Source: Pseudopelobacter sp964542535 (GTDB lineage Bacteria; Desulfobacterota; Desulfuromonadia; Geobacterales; Pseudopelobacteraceae). From it: a stretch of 64,000 bases of DNA. The stretch spans positions 1-64,000 of the forward strand of contig CAZIUE010000017.1 in NCBI GenBank assembly GCA_964542535.1, written 5' to 3'. Made by a program: the position numbers and the translations under genes. The notes beneath the pieces are model-generated. The model was not told where the DNA came from, searched no databases, and saw nothing but the letters and a program-made list of their open reading frames with translations. Below are positions 57,728 through 64,000 of the stretch, piece by piece (within the stretch, counting starts at the first letter, position 1; each line of letters starts with the position of its first letter).

Positions 57728-60700
57728 ATGGCATTCGAACGTCAGGACAACGTGAGGGAGTATTACCGGCGGATCACCGAGGTCGACATCGGCATGGTCG
57801 CGCGGGAGTTGCTCGGCGCTCACGTCCTGCATGAATCCGACCGCCTGCTCCAATGCGACTGTCCGAACCACAGCAGCCAATCGCACCGGTCCCTCCATGT
57901 CATGCTCGACAAGCAGGGTTGGTATTGCTTCGGCTGCGGCGTCGGCGGCGACGTGCTCCAGCTCGTGGAGTTCATCCAGTCGGGCCGGGTAACACGGGGC
58001 CAGTCCGGCCCCATGCCGGAGAGCCATCAGCATGCCCGCGATTTCCTCGCGGCCAAGGCCGGGTTGCCGTCTTTGGCCAAGCACGGACTCTCGCCCGAGG
58101 AATTGGCGGAAGCTGAGGCGGAGCGCCTGGTCGAACTGCGGGTCCATGAGGTGCTGACGGCCCTGGCGGAACACTATCACGGGCGGCTCAAGGACAACCA
58201 CGAGGTCCTCGAATGGCTTCGGTCCAAATACGGCCTGTCCGTGGAGACGGTCGACAGGCTCCTCATCGGCTATGCGGACAACGACGGCGACGAGGGAATC
58301 GTCCGGAAGTTGACCTGCAAGGAACGCGGTTTTTCCCCGCGGGATTTGGCGGCATCCGGCGCGTTCCGTCCCACCAACCAAGACGGACTCGATCCGTTCT
58401 TTGACCGGCGCATCGTGTTTCCCTACTGGAGCCGCGGTCGGGTCGTGTTCATGATCGGCCGCAAGACCCCGTGGACGCCTGACAAGCCATGGGAACAAGG
58501 AAAATACAAGAAGCTCCCGGTCCACGACGAAAACACCCGCAAGCACATAGCCCCGTGCATCGACAACAGCCACCTTTACAACGAGGACTGTCTGCTCGCC
58601 GATCCGGAGCGGTTGATCATCACCGAGGGCGTGACCGACTGCATGTCGCTCATGGAACATGGCTTCCCGGCGGTTTCGCCGGTGACTGTCCGTATCCGCG
58701 AAGCGGATTGGGAGCGGCTTCTGCCGCGTCTTCGCAACGTGAAGACGGTATACGTCTGCCAGGACAACGAGATCTCTCAGGCCGGTTTGAACGGCGCGCT
58801 CAAGACGGCAGCGGTCCTTTCCGAGCACCGCATACAGACCCGGCTTGCGGTTCTCCCCCTGGACGAAAGACGCGAGAACGCCCGCCGGGAGTTACGGGAC
58901 CGGTTCGCTCTCGACGCCGCCGTGGGTGCCCGCGAACTGGCCAAGCGTCTCGACGGCCGGACCCCGGATGAAATCCGCGAAGCCGAGCGTCTGCTCTCCG
59001 AAGCCAAGATCGATGTCAACGACTACTTCTTGGCGGGTCACTCGGCCCAAGACTTCGAAGATCTGCTGGCGAAGGCCGAGACGCCCCTGGAATTCGGGAT
59101 CTCCCATCTGCCGACCGACGTCCCGGAGGAGGAGCGCAATCGGTTGCTCGAACCGATCCTGCGCGAAGCAGCATACCTCACCCCGCTGGAGCAGAACCGC
59201 CATCTAAAACTCGTTCAGGAGCGGTTCGGCAAGACGGGACTCTCGCTGGCCACGCTGCGCGAGCAAGTGCGGGCGGTGCAGAAAGAGCAGAGGTCCCAGG
59301 CCAGGCAGGAACGAAAGCGGGAGAAACGTTCATCGGATGCAACTCCCGGATCGTGCCGGGCGCGCATCGAGGAAGTGCTGCTTGCGACCGAAGAAGAACG
59401 CGGCGCGCCCGATTTCACGCTGGCCGCCGAGGCCGCCTACGATTGGTTCGCGGCCCACGGGGCCAGGTTCTTCCGCACGCCCCAGGGCGAACCGTTCATG
59501 TTCTTCGAGGACACGATCCTGTGGATGGACACGCCCGACCGGGGCCGTAAGCGGCTCTACGCGTCCCTCATGTACAAGCATACCGGCATGGTGCAGACCA
59601 CCGGCGGCGGCAGGACGTTCTACGAGGTGCTTGCGAACCTGGCGGTGGAGCGCGGGCAGGTGCGGGAGCATTTTTCCTGGCTTCATACGGACGTGGCCAG
59701 GGAAACGGTCTACTTCAATCTGAACAACACCGACCACGAGATCGCCAAGATCACCCCCGAGGGGGTCGAAATCCTCAAGAACGGCGGCAATGCGGACGGC
59801 GTCATCCTGGACGGCTCGCGTAAGCTTGCTCCGATCCGTTTCCGCCCTGACGCCGATCCCGCGGAAGCCGACCGGCTCCTTGTAGACCTACTGCTCGACA
59901 ATCTCACCTGCGCACCGGGGGATCGGGTACTGATCCTCTCATGGCTTTCCTGTTTCCTTTTGATCGATTTCGCCGGCACGAGGCCCATGACCCGGTTCGA
60001 GGGTCCCGCAGGCTCGGGCAAGACCACCGCGAGCAAATTGATCTCGGCGCTGCTCTACGGCGAGCCCCAACAGAAGAAAAGCACCGATGCGGCCAACTAC
60101 ACCGACGGCTCGCAGAACCCGCTCATCGTCCTCGACAACATCGAGGTCAAACAGATGACCGAGGACCTGACGACCTTCATCCTGACCAGCATCACCGGCA
60201 TCGCCAAGGAAAAGCGCAAGAGCGGCACGGACACCGAGACGGTCATCGAGCGGACCAAGTGCCTGCTCAACACCACGGGCATCGAACCACTGGGAGGGGA
60301 ACTCGCGGAAATCCTATCCCGCTCGTTTATCATCCGCTTCGATATGGACGAGCAGGCAAGCGATTGTTTCCTCGAAGCGAAAATTTTGGCCGCGCTCCGG
60401 GAGCACCGCGATCTGATCGTCTCTTCCCTGATGAAACGCACGAGCCACCTGCTGGCCATGCTCCGGGCCGGCGCTCAAGAGAAGGTGATGCGGCTTTTGC
60501 ACCAAAGCCTCGGAAACCACAGCAAGCGGCGATGCAACGACTACCTGAGCCTCATGTATCTGATGATGCTCGCCGGGGAGCAACAGGATGTGATCGACCG
60601 GGCGCTGGAAGAACTCCATCCGCAGTTCGTGAGCCGGATCGCCACGCTCAACAACGTCAGCCTCGAGACCGCCCGCGAGTCGAATCCCATAGCCACCTGC

Positions 60701-61048
60701 CTGGCGGCGCTCTTCAAGGCCTACCGGCACGCGCTCGAAGCGGACCGGGAGAGCACCGCACTGAACGTCGCCAAGACCAACAAGGCGGCCTTCCTCGAAC
60801 GCTACCAGCTCGATTTTCGGAACGAGACCACCGTCGAGGGCGCTCTGGCCCGCGACCTGTTCGTGGCCGTCAAACGCCTGTCCAAAGATTTCGGGCTGTC
60901 CTTCAGCATGAACTCGGTGCAGCAGTTCGCCCAGCGTTTTTCGAACGACTTGGACACCATCCGCCAGGCCGGGTTCGAGATCGCCGTCAACCGGTCGGAG
61001 CATTCCGTCCGGCGCACCGCCACCTACGACATCACCTTCCTCGTCTGA
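57728..61048 (+). CDS. Primase-helicase fusion (CHC2, TOPRIM, AAA)
   Basis: 1106 aa. A CHC2 zinc finger (CPNH at residues 45-48, CFGC at 67-70) is followed by a TOPRIM domain (LIITEGVTDCMSLM near 295, VYVCQDNEIS). A middle coiled region leads to an ATPase with Walker A EGPAGSGKTT near 757 and LIVLDNIEV. It combines primer synthesis with a helicase-like motor, as in phage and plasmid replication proteins. An iteron region follows directly, fitting a role at the element's origin. Confidence 0.9.
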   Translation: MAFERQDNVREYYRRITEVDIGMVARELLGAHVLHESDRLLQCDCPNHSSQSHRSLHVMLDKQGWYCFGCGVGGDVLQLVEFIQSGRVTRGQSGPMPESHQHARDFLAAKAGLPSLAKHGLSPEELAEAEAERLVELRVHEVLTALAEHYHGRLKDNHEVLEWLRSKYGLSVETVDRLLIGYADNDGDEGIVRKLTCKERGFSPRDLAASGAFRPTNQDGLDPFFDRRIVFPYWSRGRVVFMIGRKTPWTPDKPWEQGKYKKLPVHDENTRKHIAPCIDNSHLYNEDCLLADPERLIITEGVTDCMSLMEHGFPAVSPVTVRIREADWERLLPRLRNVKTVYVCQDNEISQAGLNGALKTAAVLSEHRIQTRLAVLPLDERRENARRELRDRFALDAAVGARELAKRLDGRTPDEIREAERLLSEAKIDVNDYFLAGHSAQDFEDLLAKAETPLEFGISHLPTDVPEEERNRLLEPILREAAYLTPLEQNRHLKLVQERFGKTGLSLATLREQVRAVQKEQRSQARQERKREKRSSDATPGSCRARIEEVLLATEEERGAPDFTLAAEAAYDWFAAHGARFFRTPQGEPFMFFEDTILWMDTPDRGRKRLYASLMYKHTGMVQTTGGGRTFYEVLANLAVERGQVREHFSWLHTDVARETVYFNLNNTDHEIAKITPEGVEILKNGGNADGVILDGSRKLAPIRFRPDADPAEADRLLVDLLLDNLTCAPGDRVLILSWLSCFLLIDFAGTRPMTRFEGPAGSGKTTASKLISALLYGEPQQKKSTDAANYTDGSQNPLIVLDNIEVKQMTEDLTTFILTSITGIAKEKRKSGTDTETVIERTKCLLNTTGIEPLGGELAEILSRSFIIRFDMDEQASDCFLEAKILAALREHRDLIVSSLMKRTSHLLAMLRAGAQEKVMRLLHQSLGNHSKRRCNDYLSLMYLMMLAGEQQDVIDRALEELHPQFVSRIATLNNVSLETARESNPIATCLAALFKAYRHALEADRESTALNVAKTNKAAFLERYQLDFRNETTVEGALARDLFVAVKRLSKDFGLSFSMNSVQQFAQRFSNDLDTIRQAGFEIAVNRSEHSVRRTATYDITFLV

Positions 61049-61074
61049 TCCTTTCCCCTGATGCCGCTCCCCTG

Positions 61075-61398
61075 TGCGAAGGGTACCCTTCGCAAACCGC
61101 GAAGGACCTTCGCACCCGTAAACATCGTCATATCAAGCTGTTGAGCCGACACTGCGAAGGTGCGAAGGGTTTCAGGGGTTCACCCCCCCTTACTCAGAAA
61201 AAAATACCGCATGCCGTGATCCCGTGTCTCTCGCCGGATTACCGGTTGTTTTTTCGGTCCGCGCGAGAGTGACCCTCTCTACATCCTTCGCACCTTCGCA
61301 TTCTTTATTCATATCTATCAGCAATATCAATCATCTACAGCATTGCGAAGGCCCATGCGAAGGTTCGAACCGCATTCATCGACCTTCGCACCTTCGCA
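61075..61398. other. Iteron-rich candidate replication origin
   Basis: The octamer TGCGAAGG (or CCTTCGCA) occurs about eleven times. There is one perfect 20-bp palindrome (61075-61094) and a near copy at 61099-61113. Head-to-tail pairs lie at 61153-61168, 61285-61300 and 61383-61398, with two more at 61344-61351 and 61356-61363. Between pairs lies an AT-rich stretch (61300-61343) suited to melting. The position directly behind the primase gene supports an origin. Confidence 0.7.
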
Positions 61399-61418
61399 TC
61401 CCGGCGGTACGGACCCCG

Positions 61419-61431
61419 CTCCGGTAGGTAT
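61419..61431 (+). repeat. 13-bp element motif, copy 3
   Basis: Exact CTCCGGTAGGTAT after the iterons, 38 bases before the next gene. An ATG six bases later opens a frame that is not the real gene. Confidence 0.85.
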
Positions 61432-61468
61432 CCCATGAAACGGAAACCACCCGATTGGAGCAGGGAAC

Positions 61469-62326
61469 GTGAGCCTTCTCGAACTCATGATGCAACAGAC
61501 CGCCGGAGGATCGGCCCCGGTCGATACGAACAACCCATCGGTCGATGTCTCCAGGCCGGAGACAGCCGAAGTACCAGAGCGCAACGATCCCCAGGAAACC
61601 GTCGATTCCGATGGCACCGCCCTCTATGCGGCCACGAATCTGGACTCCTGGGAAACCGACAAACCTCGATACTTCGCGCGGGACGTGGGCATGGACGGCA
61701 TCTGCTATCGCCGTCTGGACCCGGAATACTACGCTTGGCTCCGGCACAAGATGGCGCTGGCCAAAAAAGCGCTGGAGGCAGGACGACTCGATTCCGCCGC
61801 CTTCGACGGATTGCGAACCCGCTTCAACGACATCCATGCATGGGCTGTCGCACGTTTCGGTGAGAACGAGCTTCTCGCCGCCGTTCGGAGCCTCGATCCC
61901 AAGACCTATCCTCCGCCATCGATTGACCCGGCAGCCCAGAGTCGTCCCGCTTGTGCCGCACCCGTCTCTCCGGTTGCATGTCCCCCTGCGCCGGATATTG
62001 AGCAATACCTTTACCCCAAGGACGGGGAGTGGCGTTTTACGGAGAAGGTCCCGCAATCGGCCATCGACAAGGTCGATGCCATCCGCGACCAGGCGCTCTC
62101 CCTCGGCTGGTCCGAGGTGCGGCTCTATCAGAACCGGGGACGGTTCCGCTTCCCCTGCGGCGAAGATTTCGGACTCGTCTGTTTCGTCGGCTACAACGAG
62201 CGCATCGGCGAAGTGACCCGGCAGTACATCGAGATCATCGGCCCGCCACCGCGGGAGAACCGTCTTCGTTTTCACAACCCCGACGCGGATCAACCATGGC
62301 TCAAGAGAACGAATCCGGAAACATGA
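61469..62326 (+). CDS. Hypothetical protein, 285 aa
   Basis: GTG start with GGAGCAGGGAAC upstream. It begins SLLELMMQQTAGG and is helical at first. A Pro-rich linker (residues about 150-180) leads to a C-terminal domain with SLGWSEVRLYQNRG and FPCGEDFGLVCFVGY. No family recognised. It overlaps the small HTH gene. It may be a replication or partition accessory protein, judged only from position next to the iterons. Confidence 0.7.
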   Translation: MSLLELMMQQTAGGSAPVDTNNPSVDVSRPETAEVPERNDPQETVDSDGTALYAATNLDSWETDKPRYFARDVGMDGICYRRLDPEYYAWLRHKMALAKKALEAGRLDSAAFDGLRTRFNDIHAWAVARFGENELLAAVRSLDPKTYPPPSIDPAAQSRPACAAPVSPVACPPAPDIEQYLYPKDGEWRFTEKVPQSAIDKVDAIRDQALSLGWSEVRLYQNRGRFRFPCGEDFGLVCFVGYNERIGEVTRQYIEIIGPPPRENRLRFHNPDADQPWLKRTNPET

Positions 62327-62589
62327 AACGGCCCTACGCCAATGCCAGGGATGTCCTGCCGTCCGAGGTGCTCGACACCGTCCGGCAGCATTTCACCGGT
62401 CTCCTCTGGGTGCCGAGTGACGTGGGCTTCTACGAGGAACGCCGCAAGCTCGTGCTGGCGCTCAAGGGACAAGGCGTGCCTACCCGCGAAATTGCCCGGT
62501 TGTCCGGCGTGACACCCCGCCGGGTGCGCCAGATCGTGGCTCAGAGCCGCGAGGAATCCATTCCGACGCATCGCGATCCGCTCCGGTAG
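62296..62589 (+). CDS. Small HTH protein, 97 aa
   Basis: ATG 62296 lies within the end of the previous gene; an ATG at 62326 is an alternative. The C-terminus has a clear helix-turn-helix (GVPTREIARLSGVTPRRVRQ). The stop TAG is inside motif copy 4. Probably a transcription factor of the element. Confidence 0.75.
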   Translation: MAQENESGNMKRPYANARDVLPSEVLDTVRQHFTGLLWVPSDVGFYEERRKLVLALKGQGVPTREIARLSGVTPRRVRQIVAQSREESIPTHRDPLR

Positions 62590-62593
62590 GTAT
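62581..62593 (+). repeat. 13-bp element motif, copy 4
   Basis: Exact CTCCGGTAGGTAT, overlapping the stop codon of the HTH gene and 81 bases before the next start. Confidence 0.85.
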
Positions 62594-62673
62594 CGAGGGG
62601 GTTTCCCCTGAAGAGGGCGAAATTCGCCCTCCGCCCCGAACCCCGAGATGCCGAAACGAAAAATGCGGTGACC

Positions 62674-63204
62674 ATGGCAGACGACAAGGCCCAAGACAGG
62701 ATCGGAAAACACGACGCGGGTCAGCTCAAACGCTGGCACCGCAACGCTGCGTCCGAGCAGGAGGTCCGCAAGACCGCCAAGGCGCGGACCGGCAGCGGCG
62801 CAGTCCCTGGCAACCAGAACAGCCTGCGCCACGGCATCTACGCCGACCGCTTCCTCTCTCCGGAGGAGCGTCCGCTCTTCGAGGCCATCATCGGCCAGCT
62901 CTACCAGGACTTCGTGTTCAACAAGAGCTCGGACTTCATGCAGGTCGAGTTGGTGGCGGTCTACTTCCTCAAGCTGGGCCGCGCTCAGGAGTCCGGCGAC
63001 TGGGACGCCGCCGAGCGGCTGGACCGGATGATCCGCTGCCACCTCAAGGACCTCAAGGCCACCAAGATCGCCCGTGAGGGCGAGGCATCCCAGGGACCGG
63101 AGACGACGCCGGCTGAGTGGGCCACGGCTCTGCTTGAGAAACTGGCGGAGTCGCAGAAGAAACCGGCCCGGAAAACGACCGCGAGAGGGAAAACACGGAA
63201 ATGA
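62674..63204 (+). CDS. Putative small terminase-like phage protein
   Basis: 176 aa. The segment GNQNSLRHGIYADRFLSPEE is typical of small terminase-like or phage DNA-packaging-associated proteins. It is followed by helices and a basic Lys/Arg tail. If right, packaging and head genes should follow, but the next gene in the window is a minus-strand recombinase, so the prophage may be interrupted or reduced. Confidence 0.5.
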   Translation: MADDKAQDRIGKHDAGQLKRWHRNAASEQEVRKTAKARTGSGAVPGNQNSLRHGIYADRFLSPEERPLFEAIIGQLYQDFVFNKSSDFMQVELVAVYFLKLGRAQESGDWDAAERLDRMIRCHLKDLKATKIAREGEASQGPETTPAEWATALLEKLAESQKKPARKTTARGKTRK

Positions 63205-63515
63205 GGTCGGATAACACCACCGCATGCCATGCAGCGACCCGCGAAACACGCGGACTTGCGGCCACCCCCGGCCTGGGAATGTCGGATAAGACGTGTTCTC
63301 TGACATTCCGAAGCCGCCGGTCAGCGGAAGGTTCTCTCAATCAATGCTTCCGCCCGGCTCCCGAAGGCTCCGATGCTGCCCGCATCATTGCCTGCGGATG
63401 TGTTCGGGGACGCGACTGTAGGCTGACTGTCTCTTTCTTCTGTCATTGCCTGTCCGAAGGCGGGAATGGAAAAGCGGCCCGGGTGGACCGCTTGGCTTCC
63501 ATGGTCGGCGGCGGA
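63205..63515. other. Gap with a 34-bp imperfect palindrome
   Basis: GGAATGTCGGATAA (63276-63289) and TTCTCTGACATTCC (63296-63309) are inverted arms with 12 of 14 matches around a 6-base core. This is a tyrosine-recombinase-site layout. No gene is supported in the gap. Confidence 0.55.
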
Positions 63516-64000
63516 TCAGAGGCGCTCGAGGGCGTCTTCCAGCGCGCCGTCCACGAGGTGGGTGTAGACCTGGGTGGTCGACAGGTCCCGGTGACCGAGG
63601 GCCCGCTGGACCACCAGGATATCTCCGGTCCGGCTGTAGAGGTGGGTGGCGAAGGTGTGCCGAAGCGCATGCGGGCTGAGTTTCTTGTCGATGCCCGCGG
63701 CTCGGAGCCAATACTCGAGCCGCCTGGCCACCTGCCGCTCGCCGAGCCGCTCCCCGCGGTTGGAGAGGAACATGGCCCGGCATTCGCCGTCGCCCCGGCG
63801 TCGGCGCTCGACCAGGTAACTCCGCAGGAGGGAGCGCAGGGTGGACTTTAGAAATTTCACTTGCGGGACGGAGCCCTTGGCGAGCACGCGGAGATGCTTG
63901 GCGTCGAGGTCCACGTCCTCGATGTCCAGGTCGACGAGTTCCTGCAGCCGGATGCCGGTCCCGAGGAAGACCTCGATGATGACGCGGTCCCGGATTGCCA
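63516..64000 (-). CDS. Tyrosine recombinase, XerC/D-like (partial)
   Basis: The C-terminal about 160 residues lie in the window; the N-terminus is beyond 64000. Catalytic Arg (GTGIRLQELVDL), HALRHTFATHLY (H-x-x-R) and LGHRDLSTTQVYTH (His and the nucleophile Tyr) are present. It faces the plus-strand element genes and stops near the 34-bp palindrome. It may belong to a second, inserted element. Confidence 0.93.
   Translation of the reverse strand, partial: AIRDRVIIEVFLGTGIRLQELVDLDIEDVDLDAKHLRVLAKGSVPQVKFLKSTLRSLLRSYLVERRRRGDGECRAMFLSNRGERLGERQVARRLEYWLRAAGIDKKLSPHALRHTFATHLYSRTGDILVVQRALGHRDLSTTQVYTHLVDGALEDALERL

Noticed and set aside
61075..61398. CRISPR array
   Set aside because: The repeated unit is only 8 bp, occurs in both orientations and is irregularly spaced; it fits iterons, not CRISPR repeats. 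No cas genes are present.
61435..61863. 142-aa ORF starting at the ATG just after motif copy 3
   Set aside because: It is out of frame with the longer 285-aa gene that starts with a better-placed ribosome site, and its composition is Arg/Pro-rich shadow type.

Overview
The window is about 64 kb of a GC-rich bacterial chromosome. Its gene order and content point to the Geobacterales (Geobacter / Trichlorobacter / Pelobacter propionicus type). The evidence is a recA-pilT-recX-alaS run, a compact arg cluster, a full pst-pho locus, a GEMM-I riboswitch, many one- and two-component signalling proteins, and a fused LutA/LutB lactate-oxidation protein. The assignment rests on reading the sequence, not on a database search.

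Housekeeping part (1-44.2 kb). After the tail of an unknown gene and a small minus-strand orphan come recA, pilT, recX and alaS. A receiver-first histidine kinase follows, then argB-argD-argF-argG, a Nudix hydrolase, a nitrilase-like protein and argH. A 32-bp inverted repeat with a 55-nt loop precedes a lipoprotein gene. On the minus strand, phoB-phoR-pstS-pstC-pstA-pstB-phoU form the phosphate-uptake locus, with intergenic hairpins and PhoB-box-like upstream repeats that also precede a 60-aa cysteine protein. Next are a SEC-C protein, a decayed RMD1/DUF155-like pseudogene, a diacylglycerol-kinase-like gene and a chemoreceptor.

Signalling island (30.6-40.5 kb, minus strand). A promoter, a GEMM-I (c-di-GMP/cGAMP class) aptamer and an intrinsic terminator lead into a six-gene run: FIST sensor, DUF4388-roadblock fusion, two V4R/heme-NO-like proteins, a MinD/ParA ATPase and a roadblock-like protein. 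Upstream lies a translationally coupled pair, an HDOD-histidine kinase and a receiver-PAS-GGDEF-EAL protein. The lut lactate operon follows with a candidate GntR-type operator.

Integrated element (about 44.3 kb to beyond the end). It starts immediately after tRNA-Asn(GTT). Its plus-strand genes are a small protein, a DUF2924 protein, a large serine recombinase and an HTH protein. Then come a self-cleaving LexA-like repressor with a palindromic operator inside its own promoter, two unrecognised linked genes and a phage-type sigma factor. A phage replication/recombination block follows: PD-(D/E)XK nuclease, Sak4-like ATPase, DUF669, ERCC4 nuclease, RecD2 and a primase-helicase fusion. After the primase is an iteron-rich, AT-rich candidate origin, then a small-terminase-like protein. 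A tyrosine recombinase runs off the right edge on the minus strand. No capsid or tail genes are inside the window.

The most unusual features are the riboswitch-controlled FIST/roadblock/ParA operon, two related pseudoknot leaders with sequestered Shine-Dalgarno sites, a 13-bp motif repeated before element gene blocks, and the iteron cluster.
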